The position numbers and the translations under genes were made by a program. Shown in pieces: positions 9,311-19,779 of a stretch of 51,468 bases of DNA; position 1 is the stretch's first letter; every line of letters begins with the position of its first letter. The notes beneath the pieces are model-generated. The model was not told where the DNA came from. It did not search any database and saw nothing but the letters and a program-made list of their open reading frames with translations. The DNA is from Candidatus Zhuqueibacterota bacterium (GTDB lineage Bacteria; Electryoneota; RPQS01): the NCBI GenBank assembly GCA_003818605.1, contig RPQS01000026.1:1-51468 (forward strand), written 5' to 3'.

Positions 9311-9540
9311 TAGGATTCCTCCCAGGGACGTTTATGCGATCCTCCGTAACGTCTGCGTCTGTCGTCGCGAACCGCGCGTGAAGCCGCAAAACGATAGACG
9401 CCGAATAAAATCGTAACGACTCCAAGGACGGCTCGCAAACCGGTGCTTGGCGGAAGCGCGGTTAAAATCAGACCGGATAGAATGGCAATGCCGATTACAG
9501 CAAAGGCAACCGGTAAAACCCATCGAGTGACCCAAATCAT
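9310..9540 (-). CDS. Small two-helix membrane protein of unknown function
   Basis: This 76-residue protein has two hydrophobic helices (about residues 8-29 and 34-50) and a very basic, polar C-terminal tail (RDDRRRRYGGSHKRP) that should be cytoplasmic. I do not recognise a family. Its stop shares a base with the start of the PstS-like gene, so the two are surely translated from one mRNA. The ATG at 9540 has no good ribosome-binding site. An AAAGGAG motif further upstream is spaced for a CTG codon at 9561 in the same frame, so the protein may be seven residues longer (it would begin with a basic ARKLFR segment). The tight link suggests a partner of the lipoprotein, but this is inference. Confidence 0.65.
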   Translation of the reverse strand: MIWVTRWVLPVAFAVIGIAILSGLILTALPPSTGLRAVLGVVTILFGVYRFAASRAVRDDRRRRYGGSHKRPWEES

Positions 9541-9647
9541 ACGGAAGAGTTTACGAGCCAGGACGCCCGCTCCTTTACGTGCAGGTCATAAAAGCAGTTC
9601 GAATCGCGTGCATGAAGAAATCAAATCCATTGCTCCCCGCAAACAAG

Positions 9648-9672
9648 CGGGGCGGCTTTTTCAGCCGCCCCG
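9648..9672 (-). terminator. Terminator after tonB
   Basis: A perfect 10-bp GC-rich stem (9648-9657 with 9663-9672, five-base loop) lies 12 bp beyond the tonB stop. The following tract on the minus strand, CTTGTTTG, is only moderately T-rich, so read-through into the small membrane protein and PstS-like genes is possible. Confidence 0.65.
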
Positions 9673-9683
9673 TAAAAACATTG

Positions 9684-10439
9684 TCAGTTCTTTTTATACT
9701 TGAACGTGAAGGGCACGGCCACCCACACTCCTACAGGATTCCCCTGCTGAATGGCGGGTGTAAACTTCCACTTCGTGATAATCTTTTCGACTTCGTCTTC
9801 AAAACCGAGTCCCTTCGGATCCACCTTCACAATCTTCCATTTCTTGACTTCGCCGCGTTTGTCCACGTAAACCTGCACGACGACTTTTCCGGTTACACCG
9901 GCCGTCTTGGCCAATTCCGGGAATGCGGGCTGTGGACTGAAATCGGGCAGCGGCTGCGGCGCGACTTCAAACGGAATAAACTTCCCCATGTCGGGAATAT
10001 CATCCGCCGAAGCTTCTTCCTTGATCTCGATCTGCTCGCCCGGCCTGATATCCAATCCTTCATCTCCTGAAGCGGCCACCTGCGTGGCGATTTCCGTCTG
10101 CGACGGAATCAATGCCTGGTCTATCTGGACTTCATCCTCAGGCACGGCAATCGGAATGGCGGCCTTGGGCGCGGCCATTTTGGGCGCGGCGATCTTCACT
10201 TGAGACGCAGTTTCCTGCAAGCTGCGCAACTTGGTGAGCTGGCTGATATCCACCACGCGGATCGGCGGTTCGGGAATCTCCTCCTCACCCTTCAAGAGCT
10301 GGAGAATATAGGGAGACGCGACTACTGCGCCGTGAAATAAAAAACTGATGATGAGACCGCGCAGCAGGTTGGGACCGACGAGTTTCGCCAACTCGAACGA
10401 TCCGTAGCGGCCTTGTCTCAGTTGTTCGTAGAAATTCAT
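9684..10439 (-). CDS. tonB: Energy transducer TonB
   Basis: TonB couples the ExbB-ExbD proton motor in the inner membrane to outer-membrane receptors. The protein has 251 residues: a cytoplasmic N-terminus of about 25 residues, one membrane helix (about 27-47), a proline/alanine-rich periplasmic region, and a C-terminal TonB domain from about 165. That domain carries the characteristic 'GVTGKVVVQVYVDKRGEV' and 'KWKFTPAIQQGNPVGVWV' segments and the final 'PFTFKY' strand. The start has GAGG five bases upstream. It ends an operon TPR-exbB-exbD-exbD-tonB. The longer cytoplasmic N-terminus than in E. coli TonB is typical of FCB bacteria. No TonB-dependent receptor is in the window. Confidence 0.93.
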   Translation of the reverse strand: MNFYEQLRQGRYGSFELAKLVGPNLLRGLIISFLFHGAVVASPYILQLLKGEEEIPEPPIRVVDISQLTKLRSLQETASQVKIAAPKMAAPKAAIPIAVPEDEVQIDQALIPSQTEIATQVAASGDEGLDIRPGEQIEIKEEASADDIPDMGKFIPFEVAPQPLPDFSPQPAFPELAKTAGVTGKVVVQVYVDKRGEVKKWKIVKVDPKGLGFEDEVEKIITKWKFTPAIQQGNPVGVWVAVPFTFKYKKN

Positions 10440-10502
10440 GCTTACCTCAAAGGCAACATATCCCGCGCGCGGCAGCGCAGCGGCGGGACGGGGGGAGATG
10501 CG

Positions 10503-11072
10503 CTATTCCGCTTCAGAGAACGCCGGCTCCGGCAATCCCGCGGGACCGCCCGTCGTGAAACCGGCAGCCCGCATCAACGAATCGTCGTACGTCGTATACT
10601 TATCAATGGAAAACCGGGTCGTTTTGGCGACGTTCAACTCGTCCACCAAATTGACCATGGAAGCGTATTTCGACTTGCGATCGATTTTCACCAATACGGT
10701 AACGCTGTCGCCGAAAAGCTCCCGGCGTTCCAGCAGCTTGCCGCGCAAACTGTCCCACGCCAGAGGTTTGGGCGATTCGGTGCCGATCATGTATGCAATC
10801 GAATCCTTCTCGCCGATTCGCATAACGTTCAATGTCAGCAGCTTTTTCTCAAACACCTTGATTTCGGTCGGCGGTTGGTTCTCTGCTGTCTCCGGCAGGT
10901 TCATTTCCATCGCTTGCGGCAAACGGAACACCGTGGTGACCATGAAAAAAATCAGAAGCAGAAACGCGATGTCCACCATCGGCGTCATGTCAATGCGGAT
11001 GGAGACTCGCGGCCGTTTCCAACTGGGACCGCCCGCGGCTTTCTTGGGACCGCCTACGTCAACAGCACCCAT
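10503..11072 (-). CDS. exbD: ExbD/TolR-type biopolymer transport protein (second copy)
   Basis: This 189-residue protein is an ExbD family member: a basic N-terminal segment, one membrane helix with the signature 'IDMTPMVDIAFLLLIFFMV' (the Asp in 'VDIAFLLL' is the proton-conducting residue) and a periplasmic domain. ExbD works with ExbB to use the proton gradient to drive TonB. It follows the other exbD by 70 bp and precedes tonB by 63 bp. The N-terminal extension is longer than in the sister gene, and the periplasmic part is insert-rich. In FCB bacteria two ExbD proteins next to each other are usual, and they may form a mixed dimer inside the ExbB pentamer; that detail is inferred here. Confidence 0.93.
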   Translation of the reverse strand: MGAVDVGGPKKAAGGPSWKRPRVSIRIDMTPMVDIAFLLLIFFMVTTVFRLPQAMEMNLPETAENQPPTEIKVFEKKLLTLNVMRIGEKDSIAYMIGTESPKPLAWDSLRGKLLERRELFGDSVTVLVKIDRKSKYASMVNLVDELNVAKTTRFSIDKYTTYDDSLMRAAGFTTGGPAGLPEPAFSEAE

Positions 11073-11142
11073 AATCTATCCATTCTCTTGCTGAATTACT
11101 GAATGATGTGGTTCGCATTTCTATGACGAACGACAAGTTCAT

Positions 11143-11655
11143 CTATTCGCCGGTCGAAAAGGCCCCGGCTTGCGACACCGTACGATCCTCTTCCAAATCG
11201 GTGACCAATTGCAGAATGTTGAGATTGTTCTTCTGCAAGGTTTCCATCACGCTTTCAATCGTTTTATACGACGTCTCACGGTCGGCGCGAATAACCACGA
11301 TGTTGACCAAACGCTTGACCTGGAGTTCCTTGATCTTGGGCGGTATTTCGTCGGCTTTCCACTTTTTCCCGTGGATCGCGCCCGTTTCCACTCGCTCGGA
11401 AAGGCCATTCGCATAGTCCAGAGTGGCCACTTCCGTTGACATGTAGAGATCGTCGTTCCGGGTGATGGTAATAACAATCATGCCCGTTTCCGGCAGCTTC
11501 CGCACGGAGTGCGACAGTGGAACAGATACTTCCACTTCCGTCGGCTTTTTGAATTGCGTGGTGGACATAAAGAATATGAGCAATAGGAACGCGATGTCCA
11601 CCATCGGCGTCATGTCAATGGAAATGGGAATCCGTCTTTTTTTCGGTGCAGCCAT
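11143..11655 (-). CDS. exbD: ExbD/TolR-type biopolymer transport protein (first copy)
   Basis: A 170-residue ExbD with the same signature helix (ISIDMTPMVDIAFLLLIFFM), including the conserved Asp, followed by a periplasmic domain with 'VVIRADRETSYKTI', which matches the common ExbD pattern (V.I.AD....Y). The ATG has AGGA eight bases upstream. It lies 60 bp after exbB and before the second exbD. Family knowledge says ExbD proteins transmit proton flow through ExbB to TonB; which of the two copies contacts TonB here cannot be told. Confidence in the family is high. Confidence 0.94.
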   Translation of the reverse strand: MAAPKKRRIPISIDMTPMVDIAFLLLIFFMSTTQFKKPTEVEVSVPLSHSVRKLPETGMIVITITRNDDLYMSTEVATLDYANGLSERVETGAIHGKKWKADEIPPKIKELQVKRLVNIVVIRADRETSYKTIESVMETLQKNNLNILQLVTDLEEDRTVSQAGAFSTGE

Positions 11656-11715
11656 ATATCAGGTCCTTATTTCAACCGTCTGCTACGGGTAAACCGTTAG
11701 CGGACGGCGGTAAGA

Positions 11716-12477
11716 TCAGGCAGCTTCCTTTTCCTTCAGAATCTCGACCATGAGATAGGCGGCTTCATCAATCGAATAGTTGAACTGGTCAACCTTGTTG
11801 ACGAAAAAGTTGTAGGCCACAATGCCGCAAATAGCCGCAAACAGACCCAGAGCCGTATTCACCAGAGCTTCCGAAATACCGCGCGCCAATTCAGCGGCGT
11901 TCGGGGCGCCCTGCGTTGCCATAGCGGCGAAGGCGCGGATCATGCCGACCGTTGTGCCCAATAAAACCGCCATCGTGGCAATTGAGGCAATCGTCGAAAG
12001 AGCAATCAGATTGCGTTCCAGGAACGGTACTTCCAAAAGCCGGGCTTCGTTAATCGCGCGCTGTGTTTCTGCCAATCGTTTTTCCGTACCCATACTCTTG
12101 TCGGTGGCGGTGCGCAGGTACTGCTCGGCGCCGGCTTTAAGCACAGCGGCGGCGGAACCGCGCTGCTTGTCGCAGAGTTGGGCCGCTTCCGCATATTTGC
12201 CTTCCCGAACGGCTTTCGTGAAATTCGAGAAGAACGAGCTGAGCGGGGCAGTGCCCTTGGCTTTAGCCAATGTGATGATACGCTCAACGATAAACGTCAG
12301 CAGCATCAGCGTGATCGTGATCAGGAATGGAACGACGATACCGCCCGAACGTACTTGGTGGGCAATCGGGGTTTTCTCAGCACCCTGATCCATGGACGGG
12401 AGAATCCCGTAGAAGAAAATGTTGGCCAGAATCAGCGCTATAACCAACACGATGATAGTGAAAGTACCTTGCTTCAT
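11716..12477 (-). CDS. exbB: ExbB/TolQ/MotA-type proton channel protein
   Basis: ExbB forms the pentameric inner-membrane proton channel that drives TonB. The 253-residue protein has an N-terminal helix (about 7-27), a second at about 47-66, a cytoplasmic domain rich in charged residues, and two further helices in the classical ExbB core: 'FLERNLIALSTIASIATMAVLLGTTVGMI'-like segment from about 153 and 'EALVNTALGLFAAICGIVAYN' near 208-228, written here only as landmarks of each helix. The conserved small/threonine residues lining the pore are present. The extra N-terminal helix is common in FCB homologues. It follows the TPR gene by 73 bp and starts the exbB-exbD-exbD-tonB set. Confidence 0.93.
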   Translation of the reverse strand: MKQGTFTIIVLVIALILANIFFYGILPSMDQGAEKTPIAHQVRSGGIVVPFLITITLMLLTFIVERIITLAKAKGTAPLSSFFSNFTKAVREGKYAEAAQLCDKQRGSAAAVLKAGAEQYLRTATDKSMGTEKRLAETQRAINEARLLEVPFLERNLIALSTIASIATMAVLLGTTVGMIRAFAAMATQGAPNAAELARGISEALVNTALGLFAAICGIVAYNFFVNKVDQFNYSIDEAAYLMVEILKEKEAA

Positions 12478-12550
12478 CCTTCAGCCCTTTGTCCGTGAGA
12501 TATTTGTTGTTTGTTGTTTTCGAATTCGAAATCGAATTGCATCGCTGAAT

Positions 12551-14395
12551 CTACTGATTCAACTGCTGGTATTTGTCGCACGCGTCTCTGCTGCCTAAAG
12601 AACAGGCGCGCTGATAGGCGTCCTTGGCGTTCTGAATGTTCTCCTTTTTCTTCGGATTCGCGAAATACCAGCTGTCGCCAAGCGAAGTCCATAAATCCTT
12701 ATCGCCAGGACACGACCGGACCCCGGCTTGCAGAACCGGAATCGCCGCGGTGTAGTCCTCCCGCTTCAGATCAATATAGGCGTTCAGACTATGTCCGTCG
12801 CACCACGCCGGTTTATACTTCAACATGACCCGCAGCACATCGCGGGCTTGCGCGGACTTACCGGTTTCAATCAGTGCGTTTGCGTAGATACCCGCAAATT
12901 TGTCAATGAATTTATCCTGCGGGCCGTTCAATATATCTCCTGCATCTCCTGCATCTCCTGCCGCCTTCGGGGTGACCCAGTCCAGCCTATCGTAAAACGG
13001 CTTCAGCAGATCCACCAGCGACTGCTGATCCTTCTTGCGCTGCTTCAGATTGACGAGCCGCGCGAATTCGATTTGATCTTCGGGCGTCCGCGCAAGCTGC
13101 ATTTCGCAGTAATATATGGCCGAATCCAAATGCCCCAATCGGTCCCACGCCCGCGCGATTTGGCTATACACACCGGTAGAGGCCGTGTCGTACTGCAGTG
13201 CATTCTGCGAGAACATAATCGCCGAATCCAGCAAGGCAACTTTGTTCAGTAATTTAGTAACGGTATCCAGCGAATCCTGTATCTTGGCCTTGCGATAAGC
13301 GGTTTTGTATTGTTCGTCTTTGTCCGCCGGAACGGCGCTTTTACTCCATGAGCGTTCGGCCAGGCTCTCAAACACATCCCGGAGCGCACCTTTAGCGCCG
13401 AATGTGTCGGCCGCCGCGCGCTGATAATACAACTTTCCTTCGGTAGCCAGCACTTCCGCCAATAGTTTTCGTACGTCCTGGCGATCCGGTTTTAACGCGA
13501 GAGTCTTACGCAGCCATTTTTCCGACAGCGAATAGAAATTCTTTTTTTCTTCGCGTGAAAAATCGTAGTAGCTCTTGCCCAGCAAGTAGTTCGACAGGAA
13601 ATGTTCGGGCCGCTTTTCCACGGCTTTTTCGAACTGCGTCGCCGCTTCCGCATACCGGTGGGCCGCATAATAGAGCCGGCCGATCATATAGTCTACGCTC
13701 TTGTTCTTCGGATCCTTTTCCTGCACCTCTTTGAAAAGTTCCAAAGCGTCGTTATACTTTTTCTGATCCTGCAAGACCAGCGCATATTCATACGCGAGAA
13801 TCGGATCACCGGGAGCGAGCTTCCATGCGTCCGCATAGTATTTTTCCGCCAGATCCAATACGCGCTTATTTTCGTAAATGCGGGCGAGAATCTGCGGATA
13901 GAGCGGATTCTTGGGATTCTTTGCGCTGGCGCTGGCTAAAATTTTCGTCGCTTCACCCATGTCGCCGCGCGCCGCATAAATCTGTCCCCGCGCCACCTTG
14001 ATCTCGTCTATCTTGCCTTTTTTATCTTTTTCCTCCGCCGCCGCAACCACGCGCTCGGCATCGGTCAGGAGATCAGCCTTCACATAGTACGATGTTAAGG
14101 CCAACACCGCGCTGGGCAGCTTCTGGTCAATCTGCAGCGCTTTCTCATAATTGGCGACCGCCGTTGCCGTATCTCCATTCACCATTTGCGCATCGGCCAG
14201 CAAGGCCCATGCTTCTTCGTTGTTGGGTTCTTCGCCGGTTGCCTGTTGCGCCAATTCTAAAACTTGTTCCCATTCACTATGCGCCGCCGCATCCTTGGCT
14301 TTCGAAAGAGCATCGCTTTTCGCCGCAAACGCAGTCATGCTCCACCCGATCAAGGAGAAGACCAGCACCAATGATGGAATTAATTTTTTTAGCAT
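12551..14395 (-). CDS. Secreted tetratricopeptide-repeat protein of the exb/tonB operon
   Basis: This 614-residue protein has a signal peptide (MLKKLIPSLVLVFSLIGW, cleaved near AFA-AK) and then TPR helices almost throughout. Recognisable repeats include 'EEAWALLADAQMVNGDTATA', 'NPLYPQILARIYENKRVLDL', 'DPILAYEYALVLQDQKKYND' and 'SVDYMIGRLYYAAHRYAEAA'. TPR proteins act as scaffolds, and it probably works in the periplasm. Start choice: AGGTGG lies nine bases before the ATG at 14395; an upstream in-frame extension has no support. A three-fold 9-bp repeat encodes AGDAGDAGD in the C-terminal half. It is the first gene of the operon with exbB-exbD-exbD-tonB, so it probably supports that motor or its receptors. 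The exact partner is unknown. Confidence 0.85.
   Translation of the reverse strand: MLKKLIPSLVLVFSLIGWSMTAFAAKSDALSKAKDAAAHSEWEQVLELAQQATGEEPNNEEAWALLADAQMVNGDTATAVANYEKALQIDQKLPSAVLALTSYYVKADLLTDAERVVAAAEEKDKKGKIDEIKVARGQIYAARGDMGEATKILASASAKNPKNPLYPQILARIYENKRVLDLAEKYYADAWKLAPGDPILAYEYALVLQDQKKYNDALELFKEVQEKDPKNKSVDYMIGRLYYAAHRYAEAATQFEKAVEKRPEHFLSNYLLGKSYYDFSREEKKNFYSLSEKWLRKTLALKPDRQDVRKLLAEVLATEGKLYYQRAAADTFGAKGALRDVFESLAERSWSKSAVPADKDEQYKTAYRKAKIQDSLDTVTKLLNKVALLDSAIMFSQNALQYDTASTGVYSQIARAWDRLGHLDSAIYYCEMQLARTPEDQIEFARLVNLKQRKKDQQSLVDLLKPFYDRLDWVTPKAAGDAGDAGDILNGPQDKFIDKFAGIYANALIETGKSAQARDVLRVMLKYKPAWCDGHSLNAYIDLKREDYTAAIPVLQAGVRSCPGDKDLWTSLGDSWYFANPKKKENIQNAKDAYQRACSLGSRDACDKYQQLNQ
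12935..12961 (-). repeat. Three tandem 9-bp units inside the TPR gene
   Basis: Three exact copies of a 9-bp unit (plus strand ATCTCCTGC) encode a GDA-type tripeptide repeat. Copy number could change by slippage without shifting the frame. Confidence 0.9.
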
Positions 14396-14484
14396 GGCAG
14401 ACAACCACCTGTTGGGAATGTAGATTCGGCTACCGAACTCGCACACCGGGAATATCGGGAGAGATGGGACTCAAACATCCTTTA

Positions 14485-14513
14485 AATATAGAAAACCTAT
14501 ACCAAAAGAGCAA
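14485..14513 (-). promoter_or_regulatory. Candidate promoter of the TPR-exb-tonB operon
   Basis: On the minus strand TTGCTC, 17 bases, TATATT. It would leave a leader of about 80 bases before the ATG at 14395. The -35 box is only a partial match. Confidence 0.4.
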
Positions 14514-14623
14514 GCCAAACCTTCCATGATATCCCACAATTTTCACCAATTGAATACCTGATGTTTACTTGACGAAACAAGACCCTCTCTGTAATATTCT
14601 TGAGCCTTGTTTTTACTCAAGAT

Positions 14624-16228
14624 TTATTGACCGTCGCGAGCAGGAATGATTCCATCAGCCATCTGCTGTGCTTGGTTGAAAAGTGTCATCGCTGTTTTCA
14701 CCTGTGGATCGTCGCCAATCCGAACCAAGTGGTACAAGTTACGATCATTGAAAAGTACGCCCGCCAGCTCGCCCTTGATGTTAGACTTAGCAATATCAAG
14801 GTCTTTTGTCCATTCTTCCTCTTTAACCTCGATCTTGCGTTCTATAGCCAAGGCCTTTACTTCAGCCAGAATCGCATCAGTCACTTCGAATTTATCTGCA
14901 AATGCATCGAAATTGGAAGCCAATTCCGGGTGTTTGGTGGCGTACTCAGTGGCATATTCGAAGTATAGCCTCTGTCCGAAAAGCCGGGCGGTAGTTCCCG
15001 TTCCATAGAGTGATTTGATCGTGCTGTCCGGAGTAATTCCTCCACCGCCGAAAACGGTGCGTCCGCGATCCGTGTGGAAAACCGCACGCGGAGTCGTATC
15101 TGCCGGAATTTCGGGATTATCCACGTTAGCATCGTCTAAAAGGTATTCGGCGATCCCTTTGTCGTACGGACGTTGGATGAGGCGGCCGCTGGGAGTATAG
15201 TAGCGAGCCGTAGTAATCCGCACTGCCGAACCGTCGTTCAGAGGATACGGTGTTTGAACCAAACCTTTGCCAAAACTAATTTCGCCGACAATCAGACCGC
15301 GGTCATGATCCTGAATCGCTCCAGAGACAATTTCCGAGGCAGAAGCGCTGCCATGATTAATGAGAACGATAACCGGAAAGTCATACTTGGCGCCGCGCCC
15401 GGTGGAGAAAAATTCCTGATTGGAACGCGTTGTTCTGCCCAGCGTGTATACGATCTTCATATCTTTACGCGGCATGAACAGATCCGCTACTTTCCAGGCT
15501 TGATCGAGATAGCCGCCCGGATTGGCACGCAGATCTAAAAGCAGCCGTTTCATTCCTTGCGATTTCAGGCTATCCAGCGCATGTTCCACTTCCCGATCCG
15601 TCGTGGATGTGAACTGGTTAATCCGTACATATCCTGTTTGATGGTCACGCATCAGGAACGACGCCGCCACGGAATAGATGGGAATCGTGTCGCGAATAAT
15701 CGTGAAATCGAGCGGATCCTGAATGCCGGGACGGGCAATGCTCACATCCACCGAAGTCCCCTTCGGCCCGCGCAGTTTTTCGAATACCTGTTCATTGGAA
15801 ATGCCGTAAGCGGAGACACCGTTGATTTTAATAATGCGGTCCCCCGCGCGAATGCCCAAACGATCGGACGGCGTGCCCGGAATCGGCGACACAACCGTCA
15901 GCCACTTGTTCTGAATCGTAAACGTGATTCCGATACCCTCGAATTCGCCGCGAAACGTCTCTGAAATGCGTTTTTGATCTTCCGGCGGAATATATACGGA
16001 GTGCGGATCGAGTTCCTCGAGCATGCCGCGAATCGCGCCGTCGAGCATCTTGGACACATCCGGCGATTCCACGTAGTTGTCACGAACCGTGCGTAAAATA
16101 TATGTCAGTTTCGCCAGCTGCGTATTGACGTTCTCGCCCTCGGCGCGCAGCATCGGTCCCCACAGTAATAACCCGCCGACGATCACGACGGCAACAAGAG
16201 TTCCCACGTAAATGCGCATTCTTTTCAC
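14624..16228 (-). CDS. ctpA: C-terminal processing protease, S41 family (CtpA/Prc)
   Basis: S41 proteases cut C-terminal tails of envelope proteins, often those involved in peptidoglycan remodelling. The 534-residue protein has an N-terminal membrane anchor or signal (about residues 5-22), an N-terminal helical region with 'GMLEELDPHSVYIPPED', a PDZ domain (about 85-170, 'GIGITF', 'GDRIIKINGVSAYG') and the protease core. The catalytic Ser lies in 'NHGSASASEIVSGAIQDHDR' and the Lys in 'GEISFGKGLVQTPYPL'. Start choice: GTG at 16228 has GGAGAG seven bases upstream and overlaps the preceding stop as GTGA, so longer upstream reading is rejected. A long C-terminal extension beyond the core is present, as in many FCB homologues. 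Confidence 0.93.
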   Translation of the reverse strand: MKRMRIYVGTLVAVVIVGGLLLWGPMLRAEGENVNTQLAKLTYILRTVRDNYVESPDVSKMLDGAIRGMLEELDPHSVYIPPEDQKRISETFRGEFEGIGITFTIQNKWLTVVSPIPGTPSDRLGIRAGDRIIKINGVSAYGISNEQVFEKLRGPKGTSVDVSIARPGIQDPLDFTIIRDTIPIYSVAASFLMRDHQTGYVRINQFTSTTDREVEHALDSLKSQGMKRLLLDLRANPGGYLDQAWKVADLFMPRKDMKIVYTLGRTTRSNQEFFSTGRGAKYDFPVIVLINHGSASASEIVSGAIQDHDRGLIVGEISFGKGLVQTPYPLNDGSAVRITTARYYTPSGRLIQRPYDKGIAEYLLDDANVDNPEIPADTTPRAVFHTDRGRTVFGGGGITPDSTIKSLYGTGTTARLFGQRLYFEYATEYATKHPELASNFDAFADKFEVTDAILAEVKALAIERKIEVKEEEWTKDLDIAKSNIKGELAGVLFNDRNLYHLVRIGDDPQVKTAMTLFNQAQQMADGIIPARDGQ

Positions 16229-17545
16229 TTTGATCTCTCCTGATTGCTTGTTTCCGTAAAATGCCGGCGGAGAAGCTCTTCTTCCGCGGTTGACAATTCC
16301 ACGCCCCGCCGCTGCATCGCAAAACGAGCCGCGTGCAGAGTTCGATCCAGATCTCCCAGCTTCATTCCTTCCGCTCCGCCCCACGAAAAACTGTTAATAT
16401 AGCGCGGCGGATACCCTCCCCCGTAGACGTTGGCGGCCACTCCCGTCACGGTACCGGTATTGAACATCGTATTGATGCCGGTTTTTACATGATCACCGCA
16501 CATCAATCCGATAAACTGATCGCCGGTATCCAACCGAGTATCACCCAATCGCACCTTAACATGCGAATAGTCATTCTTCAAATTGGACGTCACGGTGTCC
16601 GCACCCAAATTCACCCATTGACCAAGGATACTGTTGCCTAAAAAACCATCGTGCTGCTTGTTCACGTAGCCTTGCATGACGGACGCGGAAATCTCTCCGG
16701 CCACGCGGCAGTGCGGACCCAGCGCGCAACCATGATACAATCGCGTACCCATTTTCACGCGGCAATCACGGCCGATATACAACGGGCCTTCGAGATACGT
16801 ATGCGGTTCGATCTCCGTGCGGCCGCCTATCCAAATAGGTCCGGCATGATTGCCGAAAACCACACCCGGCATAATTTTTACTCCGGCTCCCACATAGACG
16901 GGATGTCCGGCAGTGCGGTCGGTAACATGCGCACCGCCGGGCAAATCCCGCAGCGTGTGTGCGCCCAGCATTTCACTGGCGGCTTTGATTTCAGTGATCA
17001 ACTGCCGCTCCAGCGCTTGCGTATTGTGCCGCATATAATCCCAGATATAGCGGGCATGAAGCATCGTCCAGCCGTCCGGGAGTCCCATCCCCGTTTGTTT
17101 TTGAACGAGAGTTTCCCCCAATTCGTTTCCCGGTAAGGCCAACAGGCGGCGGGCTTCCGCACCGGTACGACGGGCTATCAACACGCGGCCGTCTTGATCT
17201 GTCACGGTGACGGGCAATTCCGCCGCATGCTGTGTGATGTTCCACAAACCGATCAGCCGACCGTTAATAAACACCACGTCAGCATCGGGATCGGGCGATT
17301 CATCCTCGCGCCCCGCCAGTTGCTCTGCCATAGCCGTAAGTTCGGTGCGGGGCCGGAACAGCACGGACATCGAAGGAGAATTCATGCCGATAAGCCATTG
17401 ACGCAGACAACCGGCACCGCAGCGAATTTCCCATGACGGCCGTAAAACCGACAGCGGAAAGAGTTCCTGAGCGGTGCGTTCGTCTTCAAACAGAACGACG
17501 TTGCAGCCGGTCAGCAGCGGCTCGGGGAGCATTCGGCATGCTACA

Positions 17546-17559
<14 letters not shown>
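16225..17559 (-). CDS. Alternative GlmU-like sugar-nucleotidyltransferase / left-handed beta-helix protein
   Basis: The 444-residue protein resembles the GlmU-like family common in Bacteroidota and relatives, proposed to act in UDP-N-acetylglucosamine synthesis. The N-terminal part has 'FPLSVLRPSWEIRCGAGCLRQW', given here as the landmark of the family's degenerate nucleotidyltransferase region. The C-terminal half (from about 215) is a left-handed beta-helix with hexapeptide-like repeats and the family segments 'VMQGYVNKQHDGFLGNS', 'GQWVNLGADTVTSNLKNDY' and 'GDHVKTGINTMFNTGTV'. The start is a TTG at 17559, overlapping dprA by 14 bp; an ATG at 17532 is possible but has no ribosome-binding site. 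It is coupled to ctpA by a GTGA overlap. Catalytic activity is inferred from the family only. Confidence 0.82.
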
Positions 17560-19738
<2,179 letters not shown>

Positions 19739-19779
19739 CGGGCAAATGAACCGTCGAAGGCTTTCCGATGAAAGCGAAT

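Noticed and set aside
9541-9647. tRNA-like fragment (GTTCGAAT near 9598-9605)
   Set aside because: The flanking bases do not pair as a T-stem, and no acceptor, D or anticodon arm can be drawn on either strand.
12519-12530. 12-bp palindrome TTCGAATTCGAA between the TPR gene and exbB
   Set aside because: It is AT-rich, has no T tract suitable for a terminator and no second copy at other promoters; chance is sufficient.
14598-14622. Hairpin directly after the ctpA stop (7-bp stem)
   Set aside because: No T tract follows on the minus strand, so I did not call it a terminator.
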